DNA of 20,027 bases from SIG565 sp045540055 (GCA_045540055.1 JAZQGO010000013.1:1-20027), one strand, 5' to 3'. Positions 7,586-15,749 are shown, counted from the first letter of the stretch. The notes: generated by a model from the letters alone, not told the origin. A program made the numbers and translations.

Positions 7586-8507
7586 TCTGCAGCACTCCTT
7601 TCACAATTTCGATTGCTTCTAATATAACATCATCACTGTCAGCATAAAGCCAATGGATATTTTCATTTCTGTTAAACCAGGTAAGCTGACGCTTGGCGTA
7701 GCGGCGTGTCTGCATTTTAAGGGTTTCGACCGCATCACCGAGAGTCTGCTCACCACGCAGATATTTATGAAGCTCTTTATGGCCTATCGCCTGCATCGCT
7801 CCCTTGCCGACAGGCAGGTTAAGCGTAGTTCTGGCTTCGTCTAAAAGACCGTTTTGAAGCATCATATCAACACGCAGGTTGATTCTCTCATACAGCTTTT
7901 CTCGATCCTTATAGGTTATGCCGATAATTACGGCATCAAATTCACTTCCCACTCGCGAAAGTTCGTTTTGCGCCGAAAAGGTAATGCCCGTCGTTTCGTA
8001 AACCTCAAGGGCACGAATTATTCTTCGGCGGTTATTTGGATGAAGCTTTGCCGCCGTTATCTCGTCTATTACTGATAATCGCCGTAACATTTCTTCGGCG
8101 CCTAATAATTCCATCTCTTTTTGGAGTCGGTTTCTCACTTGAAAATCGTTATTTTCTGCCGAAAAATCAATCCCGTCTATAAGTGAGTTTACATAAAGTC
8201 CCGTTCCGCCAACGAGCACAGGGGTATTACCTCTCTTATATACCTCTTTAATTTTATCTTTTGCGAGGTTTACATAATCCGCAACAGAGAACTCCTCATC
8301 CAATTCTAAAAACTCAACAAGGTGATGCGGGATGCCGCACATTTCATCTTTGGTAGGTGAGGCAGAGGCAATACTTATGCCCTTATATATCTGCATTGAA
8401 TCCGCCGATATTACTTCGCCGTTAAATGCGCGTGCTAATTCTATACCGAGCTTTGTCTTGCCCGACGCTGTGGGACCAACAACGGCAATCAGCGGTATTT
8501 TCTGCAT
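7578..8507 (-). CDS. miaA: tRNA dimethylallyltransferase
   Basis: MiaA transfers a dimethylallyl group to N6 of A37 in tRNAs that read codons beginning with U, the first step to ms2i6A37. The 309-residue protein carries the P-loop GPTASGKT at 11-18, DSMQIYKG, GGTGLYVNSLIDG and the NNRRRIIRALEVYETTG segment. Its C-terminal RRYAKRQLTWFNRN signature is typical of MiaA. The gene begins 14 nt after the mutL stop, with AAAGGG upstream of the ATG at 8507, and ends overlapping the HlyD-like gene. The next enzyme of the pathway, MiaB, is encoded upstream in the same gene train. Confidence 0.97.
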   Translation of the reverse strand: MQKIPLIAVVGPTASGKTKLGIELARAFNGEVISADSMQIYKGISIASASPTKDEMCGIPHHLVEFLELDEEFSVADYVNLAKDKIKEVYKRGNTPVLVGGTGLYVNSLIDGIDFSAENNDFQVRNRLQKEMELLGAEEMLRRLSVIDEITAAKLHPNNRRRIIRALEVYETTGITFSAQNELSRVGSEFDAVIIGITYKDREKLYERINLRVDMMLQNGLLDEARTTLNLPVGKGAMQAIGHKELHKYLRGEQTLGDAVETLKMQTRRYAKRQLTWFNRNENIHWLYADSDDVILEAIEIVKGVLQNG

Positions 8508-8521
8508 AGCTTTTCCCTTTC

Positions 8522-10390
8522 TTATCCAAGTCTTCCGAATTGTTTTTCAAGTTCTTTTTTTGTCAATTTAAAGGCAACGGGGCGCCCGTGCGGACAATAC
8601 ATAATATCCTTACTGCCTAAAATTCTTTGTGCCAAACTTTCAAGTTCTTTATCGGTATTATACTGACCGCCCTTAATAGCGGCTTTGCAGGCAACTGTAT
8701 GAAAAATATCATCCATTCTTTCTACAGTGACCTGCGAGCCCTGCATACAATTTTCAGCAATTTCGGTGAGAATCACGGTTATATCCTGATTGACAAGCAT
8801 AGCCGGTATGGCTCTGACAACCACCGTACCGTCGCCGAAGTCATCAACATCGAAGCCATATTTCATTAGCTGCTCAAGGTTGGCAACTATGGCGGAATAT
8901 TCCTCCATAGTAAGCCTTATGGTCAGCGGTACAAGTAATTCCTGCACCTCGATTTCCTGTTCGCTTTTAAGCTGTTCATATAAAATTCTTTCGTGGGCGG
9001 CGTGCTTGTCTATAAAATACACACTATCACCCATCTCGGCGATAATATAGGTATCAAATGCATAACCTATGTAGCGAACCGGCTCTTTTTCTGCAAGCGT
9101 TTCCTCTTTTAGCTGTGACTTTATGATTTCTGCCTCTTGCTTTACGGGCGGCTCGTCCTCGACAACAATATTTATAAAATCGGGCACAAATTCTTGCCTG
9201 ACTTGTTGAGTTTTTACCCCATAGTCAGCAAACACGGGCCTATGACTCTCGAGCACCTGTGGTCCTACTTTAGGTGTGTCGGTAACTGCTTTTACGGGTT
9301 CGGGCCGAGTCGTAACGGGAATCTGCGTTTGCACCGCTTTGGGCGGCTCTGTCAGTTTATACGGGTTAAAGGTCTGCTTGGCGGTAAGCTCAGGCCTTGT
9401 ATCGCCGTTTATGAGTGCGTTTTTTGCGGCGCCGTAAACAGCATTAAATACCTTTCTTTCATCAGAAAAGCGAACCTCCATTTTAGACGGGTGAACATTA
9501 ACATCCACCGCATCAAAGGGTACATTAATCTGTAAAACACAACACGGGAATTTACCCGTCATTGCCGAATTTTTATAGGCCTGTTCAAGTGCGGCCGAAG
9601 CCGTACCCGAGCGAATAAGTCGACCATTAAGGAAGAAAAACTGTCCGTTACGGTTTTGCTTACAGTAAATCGGTTTACAAACCATACCGCTTACCGTAAC
9701 CGAGTCATATTCACCCTTTGCTTCAATCAATGCCGACGCAAACTCACGACCGAGCACCGAATATACAACATTTTTAAGGTTATTATCACCCGAGGTTGTC
9801 AGCACCCGTTTTGAATCTCTAATGAACTTAAAGGATATTTCGGGGTGGGAAAGCGCAATTCGGTCGATAACTGCGGCTATACTATTAGCCTCGGTGACAT
9901 CACTTTTTAAAAACTTCATACGGGCAGGTGTGTTGTAGAAAATATCACGCACGACAATAAGTGTGCCCGTATCGCAGCCGACCTCCTCAACTACCTTTTG
10001 TACACCACCCTCGCAAACACAGCGGGTACCAGTGTCACTATCAGCAGTGCGGGTGATGATTTCGATTTTCGAAACCGAAGAAATAGCGGCAAGCGCCTCA
10101 CCTCTGAAGCCCAGCGTGGCTATGGCATCGAGGTCATCTGCGGCGCTGATTTTACTTGTGGCGTGACGCATAAATGCCGTCGGCACATCGGCCGCGGCTA
10201 TTCCGCAACCGTTATCTCTTACCGACATATAGAGAATACCGCCGCGCTTTATCTCTACCGTAATATCGGTAGCGCCTGCATCTATGGAATTTTCAACAAG
10301 CTCCTTAATAACCGAGCTTGGTCGCTCAACGACCTCGCCTGCTGCAATAAGCTCAGAAATATGTTTTGGTAAAACCTTAATTTCAGGCAT
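8522..10390 (-). CDS. mutL: DNA mismatch repair protein MutL (endonuclease type)
   Basis: MutL couples mismatch recognition by MutS to strand incision. The 622-residue protein has a GHKL ATPase N-terminal domain with ELVENSIDAGA, DNGCGI and TLGFRGEALA, followed by the transducer domain. A low-complexity Pro/Lys/Glu linker spans about 340-430, and the C-terminal dimerisation/nuclease domain follows. The metal-binding endonuclease motif appears as DKHAAHERILYE near residues 460-471, with Lys in place of the usual Gln of DQHA(X)2E(X)4E. CPHGRP is present near the end. This is therefore the nicking type expected where MutH is absent. AAAGGAGA lies about 9 nt before the ATG. mutS is 32 nt upstream. 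Confidence 0.97.
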   Translation of the reverse strand: MPEIKVLPKHISELIAAGEVVERPSSVIKELVENSIDAGATDITVEIKRGGILYMSVRDNGCGIAAADVPTAFMRHATSKISAADDLDAIATLGFRGEALAAISSVSKIEIITRTADSDTGTRCVCEGGVQKVVEEVGCDTGTLIVVRDIFYNTPARMKFLKSDVTEANSIAAVIDRIALSHPEISFKFIRDSKRVLTTSGDNNLKNVVYSVLGREFASALIEAKGEYDSVTVSGMVCKPIYCKQNRNGQFFFLNGRLIRSGTASAALEQAYKNSAMTGKFPCCVLQINVPFDAVDVNVHPSKMEVRFSDERKVFNAVYGAAKNALINGDTRPELTAKQTFNPYKLTEPPKAVQTQIPVTTRPEPVKAVTDTPKVGPQVLESHRPVFADYGVKTQQVRQEFVPDFINIVVEDEPPVKQEAEIIKSQLKEETLAEKEPVRYIGYAFDTYIIAEMGDSVYFIDKHAAHERILYEQLKSEQEIEVQELLVPLTIRLTMEEYSAIVANLEQLMKYGFDVDDFGDGTVVVRAIPAMLVNQDITVILTEIAENCMQGSQVTVERMDDIFHTVACKAAIKGGQYNTDKELESLAQRILGSKDIMYCPHGRPVAFKLTKKELEKQFGRLG

Positions 10391-10422
10391 AACGGCACTC
10401 TCCTTTCATAGTGTTTGGCTAA

Positions 10423-13023
10423 TTACAGTGATTTAGCCTTTTTAGATAAATCGTAAAGTATTTTCATCGACTCAATAGGTGTCAGTGTATCGACATCTAT
10501 TGTCTTAAGCTCGTTATAAATTTCGTCGGCACCGACAGACTCAATTGACATCTGTGTATCGTCAGTACCCGCAACGGTATTTTTTGTCTGTACAACACCG
10601 CCTGCGGTTATATCCTTTAAAATAACCTTGGCGCGTGAGATTACCGAATTCGGTATACCCGAAAGCTTAGCAACCTCAATACCGTAGCTATCATCTGCGC
10701 CGCCCCTTATTATGCGGCGCAAAAAGATAATATCATCACCGCGTTTTTTTACGGCGATATTATAGTTTTTAATACCCCTTAGCTCATTTTCCATCTGGGT
10801 AAGCTCATGATAGTGGGTGGCAAAAAGTGTTTTTGCGCCCAATGACTTTTTATTGGCAACATATTCAAGCACAGCCCTCGCTATTGCCATACCGTCAAAG
10901 GTAGATGTGCCTCTGCCTATTTCATCGAGAATAAGCAGGCTGTTTCGTGTCGCATTCTTTATGATGTTGGCAACCTCATTCATCTCAACCATAAAGGTTG
11001 ACTGACCGCTTGCTAAATCGTCCGAAGCACCAACTCGCGTAAACACCGCATCAACAATGCCGATATTTGCCATTTGAGCAGGAACGAACGAGCCTATCTG
11101 TGCCAGAATAGTAATAATTGCAACCTGACGCATATATGTTGACTTGCCGGCCATATTAGGTCCTGTAATAACGGCACAACGGTCGTCGCCGAGGTTAAGA
11201 AAAGTGTCGTTTGACACAAACGGCGTACTGCTTAGCGCCTCAACTACGGGGTGACGACCCGCCTTGATGCTTATAATACCCTCGTTGTTAATAAGCGGAC
11301 GACAATATGAATTTGCTACGGCTGTTTCGGCTAAAGAACACAGAACATCAAGGCTTGAAAGAGCAGCGGCGGTGGCTTGAAAACGTGTAACCTGTGCAGC
11401 GGTCTGTCGACGCACCTCGGTGAACAGCTCATACTCAAGCGATACTATGCGCTCCTTCGCACCCAACACCCGAGCCTCAATCTGCTTTAATTCCTCGGTT
11501 ATAAAGCGTTCACAGTTAGTGAGGGTTTGTTTTCTTATGTAATTATCGGGCACTCTGTCAAGGAAGGAATTTGTGACCTCAATATAGTAGCCGAAAACTC
11601 TGTTGTAGCGAATACGCAGATTCTTAATACCGGTCTTTTCACGCTCGGCCGCCTCAATATCGGCAATATATCCTGTGCCGTTATTAACGGCATCACGCAG
11701 CTCGTCCACCTCAGAGTTATAGCCGTCACGAATTATGTCACCCTCCCTTACAGAGAAGGGCGGCTCGTCAACGATAGCGGCTTCAATGAGTGCACGTATA
11801 TCATCCAGACAGTCAATATCGTCATTGATATTCTTAAGCATTTTAGATAACGACTCGGCTAAAATCCTTTTAATATCAGGCAGACGAGAAAGCGTATCGC
11901 ATATTGAGCGCAGGTCCCTGGCCCCCGCAGTACCGTAAACAACCCTTGTTATAAGTCGTTCAAGGTCTCGTATGCCCGAGAGCATATTGATAATCTCACC
12001 ACGCATAACAGCGCTGTTTGTAAGCTCTTCAACGGCATTCTGCCTTAAATTGATTTCGGTAATATTCATAAGAGGCTTTTCTATCCAACTGCGGATGAGT
12101 CGCTTACCCATTGCGGTCTTGGTCTTATCGATAACCCACAAAAGCGAGCCTTTTTTAGACTTTAGTCGCATAGTTTCGGTAATTTCAAGATTGCGAATGG
12201 CCGCAAGGTCAAGCTTCATATACTGGTTTTCGGTATAAAAGTCGATTTTATTTACTGATAACTGACCGTTAACACCCGTTTCGTACAGATACTCAATAAC
12301 GGCGCCAAGTGCCGCCGTGGCACACGAGCCCTCGGCTATGCCGAGCTTCTGCACACTGATGGTGTCAAAATGCTTAAGCACTCGTTCCCCAGTAAATGCC
12401 GTATCAAAGCTCAGCTTGTCCCTTTTGGTCAGGGTGCAAAGCATTCTGTCCTTAACAAAGGTCTCAATGCCCTTGCTTTTAATATCCTCGGACACAAGCA
12501 CCTCTTTGGGTGAAAACCTGCCAAGCTCGTCCATAACACGTTTTTCGGAATTGTCACCCGAAATTTCGGTAAGATGTAACTCACCCGTTGAGGCGTCGGC
12601 AAAACAGATACCGTATTTCTCATGGTCCTGAGCGACGGCACACAAATAATTGTTTCTGCCTTCATCAAGCATGGTATCCTCAAGCACCGTACCGGGTGTT
12701 ATTATTCTTATTACATCGCGTTTAACTATGCCCTTGGCAGTTGCGGGGTCCTCTACCTGTTCGCATATTGCAACCTTGTAGCCGCGCTCAACCAGACGCG
12801 CAATATACCCCTCACAGCTGTGATAAGGCACACCGCACATCGGCGCACGTTCCTCCTGACCGCAATCTCTGCCCGTCAGAACCAAATCTAATTCTTCAGA
12901 TGCTACCTTTGCGTCCTCGAAGAACATTTCATAAAAGTCACCAAGTCTAAAGAACAAAATACTGTCCTCGTGCTGACTTTTAATCTCCATATACTGACGC
13001 ATCATCGGCGATAGCTCAGCCAT
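10423..13023 (-). CDS. mutS: DNA mismatch repair protein MutS
   Basis: MutS recognises base mismatches and small loops. The 866-residue protein is full length. The mismatch-binding Phe-x-Glu is at 30-32 (DFYEMFF), the connector, lever and clamp regions follow, and the ATPase domain has Walker A GPNMAGKST near 621, Walker B ILDEIGRGTSTFDG and the ATHYHELT segment. The N-terminal mismatch domain makes it MutS1, not MutS2. The ATG at 13023 is preceded by GGGGAAGAG about 5 nt away. Upstream lies the MITE-like insertion that separates it from the YlbF/YmcA gene. In Bacillus the order is miaB(ymcB)-ymcA-cotE-mutS-mutL, so synteny is kept without cotE. Confidence 0.98.
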   Translation of the reverse strand: MAELSPMMRQYMEIKSQHEDSILFFRLGDFYEMFFEDAKVASEELDLVLTGRDCGQEERAPMCGVPYHSCEGYIARLVERGYKVAICEQVEDPATAKGIVKRDVIRIITPGTVLEDTMLDEGRNNYLCAVAQDHEKYGICFADASTGELHLTEISGDNSEKRVMDELGRFSPKEVLVSEDIKSKGIETFVKDRMLCTLTKRDKLSFDTAFTGERVLKHFDTISVQKLGIAEGSCATAALGAVIEYLYETGVNGQLSVNKIDFYTENQYMKLDLAAIRNLEITETMRLKSKKGSLLWVIDKTKTAMGKRLIRSWIEKPLMNITEINLRQNAVEELTNSAVMRGEIINMLSGIRDLERLITRVVYGTAGARDLRSICDTLSRLPDIKRILAESLSKMLKNINDDIDCLDDIRALIEAAIVDEPPFSVREGDIIRDGYNSEVDELRDAVNNGTGYIADIEAAEREKTGIKNLRIRYNRVFGYYIEVTNSFLDRVPDNYIRKQTLTNCERFITEELKQIEARVLGAKERIVSLEYELFTEVRRQTAAQVTRFQATAAALSSLDVLCSLAETAVANSYCRPLINNEGIISIKAGRHPVVEALSSTPFVSNDTFLNLGDDRCAVITGPNMAGKSTYMRQVAIITILAQIGSFVPAQMANIGIVDAVFTRVGASDDLASGQSTFMVEMNEVANIIKNATRNSLLILDEIGRGTSTFDGMAIARAVLEYVANKKSLGAKTLFATHYHELTQMENELRGIKNYNIAVKKRGDDIIFLRRIIRGGADDSYGIEVAKLSGIPNSVISRAKVILKDITAGGVVQTKNTVAGTDDTQMSIESVGADEIYNELKTIDVDTLTPIESMKILYDLSKKAKSL

Positions 13024-13047
13024 TTAACTCTTCCCCATTCTAAAATA

Positions 13048-13320
13048 CAAGCAAACACGAATAATCCAAACCTGATTTTAAAGGTAAGATTTTCGTCTCT
13101 GCTTTGTTAAAATACTCGCAAATACGACAGGATTTACTGCGTTTTGTGTCTCGCACAGCCAAAATCTTATACTTTAAAATTCCACGACCTAAAATGAACA
13201 GAATTTTGTATGATTTTTGTGCGAAAGAGCCTGTAAGGCTAACGCCTACAGGCGATGACAAACCGAAAATCACCGAAATTATGCCATTTTAGGCAGGTTC
13301 GGATTGTTCGAGTTTGCTTG
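13048..13320. mobile_element. MITE-like element with 27-bp terminal inverted repeats
   Basis: Bases 13048-13074 and the reverse complement of 13294-13320 match at 24 of 27 positions, giving a 273-bp element with inverted ends between the YlbF/YmcA gene and mutS. Inside are a hairpin at 13229-13253 (7-bp outer stem, 3-bp inner stem, loop TAAC) and short A/T-rich stretches. No transposase is encoded. A 77-codon frame open on the minus strand (13040-13273) overlaps the left end and has no good ribosome site. The closeness of the ends to both genes (about 25 nt from mutS, 3 nt from the YlbF/YmcA stop) suggests insertion into a short intergenic gap. I could not identify a clean target-site duplication. 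Confidence 0.65.
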
Positions 13321-13323
13321 AAA

Positions 13324-13725
13324 TTAGTGGCAACCTCCACACGTCGAGCAGCTACCCGTGCAGGCGCTCGGCTCACAGGTTGACGGGTCGGCGCCCTGAA
13401 CACACATAGTGATAATGCTGTTAACATCATTCAACAGCTTATCAAGCGCCTGCTTTGCCTCGTTGTACTCAACCATTGCAGGATGCGCCATAACCTCACC
13501 GTAAAGCGCACGAAGCTTTTCGTTCATTTCCTTAATTTTTTCTTCGTTCTTTTCTTCAAGGCTCAGCTCATTATCAAGGTTCATTCTTAAAATGTTGAAT
13601 TCGCCTATCTTCTCCTGAAGCTCTTTATTCTCATCATTTTCTTTAATTATTTTGTGAAATCTTGCATAAGCCTCGTCCTGCTGAATAGCTTCACCTAGCT
13701 TGCGTACTGCTAACATTACATCCAT
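13324..13725 (-). CDS. YlbF/YmcA (RicF/RicA-like) family protein with cysteine-rich tail
   Basis: The 133-residue protein is mostly charged helix (residues 1-107), with the YlbF-family pattern of helices around LGEAIQQDEAYARFHKI and HPAMVEYNEAKQALDKLL. Its last 26 residues hold six cysteines (108, 117, 122, 126, 129, 132) ending CGGCH. In Bacillus, the family members YmcA and YlbF form a complex with YaaT that carries iron-sulfur clusters and influences RNA processing and development. The tail here looks able to ligate metal, but this is inference. It starts 2 nt after the miaB stop, with AGGGAG inside the last miaB codons. Position matches ymcA next to miaB in Bacillus. Only this one family member is visible, so RicA or RicF identity is open. 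Confidence 0.88.
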   Translation of the reverse strand: MDVMLAVRKLGEAIQQDEAYARFHKIIKENDENKELQEKIGEFNILRMNLDNELSLEEKNEEKIKEMNEKLRALYGEVMAHPAMVEYNEAKQALDKLLNDVNSIITMCVQGADPSTCEPSACTGSCSTCGGCH

Positions 13726-13727
13726 TT

Positions 13728-15128
13728 TTATTTCTCCCTTATCATGGTGCCCTTAAGCACATTATTTGTATCAGTTACTCGGACATCTACAAAAGCACCT
13801 ATAAGCGAGTCATCGCCTTCAAATTCGATGACCGCCGTGCCGTTTGTACGACCGAGTATGTAACCTTCATTTTCTGATTTTTCTTCGCACAATACCCTGT
13901 ATGTTTTACCCTGCATAGCCTTTTCCTTCGCTCTGCCTATGGGGTCCTGAGCCGCCAAAAGCTCGCTGAACCATTTACCCTTTTCTTCGCGCGATATAGG
14001 GTCCGGCATCTGCGCGGCAGGTGTACCGGGGCGAGGCGAGTAAATAAAGGTAAACAGCGAATTGTATTCAACACACTTAATTAAGCTAAGCGTGTCGCAA
14101 AACTCCTCGTAGGTCTCCCCGGGGAAGCCTACGATAATATCACTGGTAAGCGCAATATCGGGCATTTTTTCTTTGGCATAATCTATCAAAGACAGATAGG
14201 TTGCCGAATCATAATGACGATTCATTTCCTTTAATACCCTATCGTTACCACACTGTACGGGCAAATGCAGGTGATGAGCCACCTTTTCACATTCTGCCAT
14301 AGTATCAAGCAGCTCCTTAGTGCAGTCCTTCGGGTGCGATGTCATAAAACGCAGACGGAACTCACCCGGCAGGTCATTAAGCTTTCTAAGTAGGCGTGCA
14401 AAATTTATATCATCGCTTAGTCCCTTGCCGTAGGAGTTGACATTCTGACCGAGCAGAGTAATATCACGAATGCCGCTGTCTATCATCTGCCTGGCTTCAT
14501 TCAGAATCTCGGCACTCGTCCTTGAGCGCTCACGCCCACGCACATAGGGCACAACACAGTAGGTGCAGAAGTTATTGCAGCCGTACATAATGGGTAGCCA
14601 ACCCTTGACCGATTTGTCACGATGGACGGGTATGCCCTCGATTATCTCGTTGTTATCGGTCGAAATATCAAAAATTCGCGGTGAGCCGCTAAGCCGTCTA
14701 TACAAAAACTCAGGTAATTTATGGGTTACATGTGTGCCGAAAAGAATATCTACATACGGGTAGCTTTGCTTTATTCTCTCAGCAACATAAGACTGCTGCG
14801 CCATACAGCCGCAAACCGCAACAATCATATTGGAACGGCTCTTTTTCAACTGCTTGGTTGTGCCGATATTGCCGTAAACTCTGTCCTGCGCGTGCTCGCG
14901 CACCGCACAGGTGTTAAACAGAACAAAATCAGCGTCACTCGGGTCCTCAGTTATAGTATATCCCATAGCCTCAAGCATACCTTTGATATGCTCAGAATCG
15001 CTTACATTCTGTTGACATCCGAAGGTGTTGACACACGCCTTAGGAATACCGTAAAGCTCGGCCGCTAAGGTCTTTACCTTTTGCATATATATATTCTGCT
15101 GTTCTAAAACAGTCTGAAAAATAGACAT
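13728..15128 (-). CDS. miaB: tRNA-2-methylthio-N6-dimethylallyladenosine synthase
   Basis: MiaB is a radical-SAM methylthiotransferase that converts i6A37 to ms2i6A37. The 466-residue protein has the N-terminal UPF0004 domain with its three cluster cysteines (Cys38 in TFGCQQN, Cys74 in NTCAVRE, Cys108 in GCMAQ). The radical-SAM CxxxCxxC is at 184-191 (YGCNNFCTYC), and a C-terminal TRAM domain begins near 400. The ATG at 15128 has AGGAGC about 8 nt upstream. It is the first gene of the minus-strand train, and a near-consensus promoter lies 32-60 nt before the start. A plus-strand tRNA-Leu(CAA), a plausible substrate, is transcribed divergently. Confidence 0.97.
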   Translation of the reverse strand: MSIFQTVLEQQNIYMQKVKTLAAELYGIPKACVNTFGCQQNVSDSEHIKGMLEAMGYTITEDPSDADFVLFNTCAVREHAQDRVYGNIGTTKQLKKSRSNMIVAVCGCMAQQSYVAERIKQSYPYVDILFGTHVTHKLPEFLYRRLSGSPRIFDISTDNNEIIEGIPVHRDKSVKGWLPIMYGCNNFCTYCVVPYVRGRERSRTSAEILNEARQMIDSGIRDITLLGQNVNSYGKGLSDDINFARLLRKLNDLPGEFRLRFMTSHPKDCTKELLDTMAECEKVAHHLHLPVQCGNDRVLKEMNRHYDSATYLSLIDYAKEKMPDIALTSDIIVGFPGETYEEFCDTLSLIKCVEYNSLFTFIYSPRPGTPAAQMPDPISREEKGKWFSELLAAQDPIGRAKEKAMQGKTYRVLCEEKSENEGYILGRTNGTAVIEFEGDDSLIGAFVDVRVTDTNNVLKGTMIREK

Positions 15129-15159
15129 TACATTTGCTCCTAAAGGTCATATTTAATAT

Positions 15160-15188
15160 ATTATAACTTATTACAAAATAATTATCAA
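15160..15188 (-). promoter_or_regulatory. Sigma-A-type promoter for the miaB gene train
   Basis: On the minus strand TTGATA (15188-15183) and TATAAT (15165-15160) are separated by exactly 17 nt. This leaves a short leader of about 25 nt before the miaB ATG at 15128. It is the best promoter candidate for the whole train, since later gene gaps (other than the MITE-like element) are too short to hold one comfortably. Confidence 0.75.
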
Positions 15189-15238
15189 GTAACAGCTATG
15201 ATATATTTTAATTTAACCAAATAAAATTAAAAAAACTC

Positions 15239-15267
15239 TTGATTTAGATTTGGTAATAGTGTATAAT
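15239..15267 (+). promoter_or_regulatory. Sigma-A-type promoter for tRNA-Leu
   Basis: On the plus strand TTGATT (15239-15244) and TATAAT (15262-15267) have a 17-nt spacer. Transcription would start near 15274 and run through the duplicated leader and the foldable insert before reaching the tRNA at 15497. The leader would thus be about 220 nt, long for a tRNA. Without the 180-bp duplication it would have been about 43 nt. Confidence 0.75.
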
Positions 15268-15294
15268 ATCAAGGTCTTACAAAACTTGTATTTG

Positions 15295-15515
15295 TGTGGG
15301 TGTGCAAATTAAATAAGCCGGTGTGTTGGAATTGGGCGAAGCGCCATACCGCATCCGGTGGATGAAACAGGTATGACGCTGAGGTGAAGAAATAAGGAGC
15401 AATGCGACGCGAGGCAGCGAGCATTGCGACTATATTTCTGAGGGCAAGCAGACTTACTTTACTATTATCACCCTTGTGGGTGTGCAAATTAAATAAGCCG
15501 GTGTGTTGGAATTGG
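15295..15515 (+). repeat. 41-bp direct repeats (leader plus tRNA-Leu 5' end) flanking a 139-bp insert
   Basis: Bases 15295-15335 and 15475-15515 are identical over 41 bp and offset by exactly 180. The right copy includes the first 19 nt of the real tRNA-Leu. The left copy has the same 19 nt (15317-15335) and then diverges, so it is a truncated tRNA head, not a second tRNA. The arrangement looks like an insertion that duplicated its target or attachment site, or a tandem duplication whose middle was replaced. Which of these happened cannot be decided from one sequence. Confidence 0.9.
15336..15474 (+). other. Foldable insert between the tRNA-head repeats
   Basis: The 139-bp insert can fold, as plus-strand RNA, into two nested stem-loops. 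The first is 15345-15350/15370-15375, with an extra 15341-15343/15377-15379 stem and an inner 15352-15356/1560-64 type pairing (15352-15356 with 15360-15364, loop GGT). The second is 15388-15394/15433-15439, enclosing 15399-15405/15421-15427 and 15408-15410/15417-15419. Base composition is richer in G and C than the flanking A/T-rich leader. The 72-codon frame open on the opposite strand (15269-15487) is read across these hairpins and has no convincing start. It could be a small dispersed repeat or a structured leader RNA; I do not recognise a named family. Confidence 0.4.
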
Positions 15516-15583
15516 CAGACGAGGTGGACTCAAAATCCATTGATGGCGACATCGTGCGGGTTCAAGTCCCGCCACCGGCACCA
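15497..15583 (+). tRNA. tRNA-Leu (anticodon CAA), CCA encoded
   Basis: The 87-nt gene folds as a class II tRNA. The 7-bp acceptor stem is 15497-15503 with 15573-15579, followed by discriminator A15580 and an encoded CCA (15581-15583). The anticodon loop is CTCAAAA with anticodon CAA at 15531-15533, so it reads UUG. There is a long variable arm (GATG/CATC stem around GCGA) and a T arm with a GCGGG/CCCGC stem and a TTCAAGT loop. Positions 36-38 are A-A-A, so A37 is the base expected to receive the MiaA/MiaB modification. An intrinsic terminator follows 8 nt downstream. Confidence 0.96.
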
Positions 15584-15590
15584 AAGCATT

Positions 15591-15640
15591 CAAACCCGAA
15601 CCTTTTACCAATCGGTGAAACGTTCGGGTTTGTTGTTTAT
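15591..15640 (+). terminator. Intrinsic terminator of tRNA-Leu
   Basis: Bases 15591-15601 pair with 15622-15632 (11 bp), and the inner stem 15603-15609 with 15614-15620 closes on an AATC loop. A T-rich run follows (TGTTTATTT). It starts 8 nt after the encoded CCA. Confidence 0.85.
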
Positions 15641-15712
15641 TTGAGTGAAATTAAGTGATCTAAATATTAAGACCAATATCTTCTATACGATGTAAATAAT
15701 ACCTTGTATGCC

Positions 15713-15749
15713 AAAAGCCTAATTCGTACTTCGACTGAATTAGGCTTTT
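15713..15749 (-). terminator. Bidirectional intrinsic terminator after the unrecognised 15.8-16.4 kb gene
   Basis: Bases 15713-15725 pair with 15737-15749 through a 13-bp stem (AAAAGCCTAATTC with its complement) around an 11-nt loop. The A/T-rich stem ends supply U-runs in either direction. It lies 9 nt beyond the stop codon of the minus-strand gene at 15759 and could also back up the tRNA terminator. Confidence 0.8.

Noticed and set aside
13040..13273. 77-codon minus-strand frame between mutS and the YlbF/YmcA gene
   Set aside because: It overlaps the left inverted repeat and runs through the hairpin of the MITE-like element, and it has no good ribosome site. I treat it as incidental to the element.
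13048..13320. Clean target-site duplication around the MITE-like element
   Set aside because: The bases on both sides are A/T-rich (AAAATA on the left, AAATTA on the right) and similar, but no exact repeat could be fixed at the element boundaries.
15317..15335. A second tRNA-Leu gene
   Set aside because: Only the first 19 nt match the tRNA; there is no anticodon arm, T arm or 3' end, so it is a truncated copy.
15269..15487. 72-codon minus-strand frame across the tRNA-head duplication
   Set aside because: It is read antisense to the plus-strand promoter leader and the hairpins, including both direct repeats, and has no supporting start signal.
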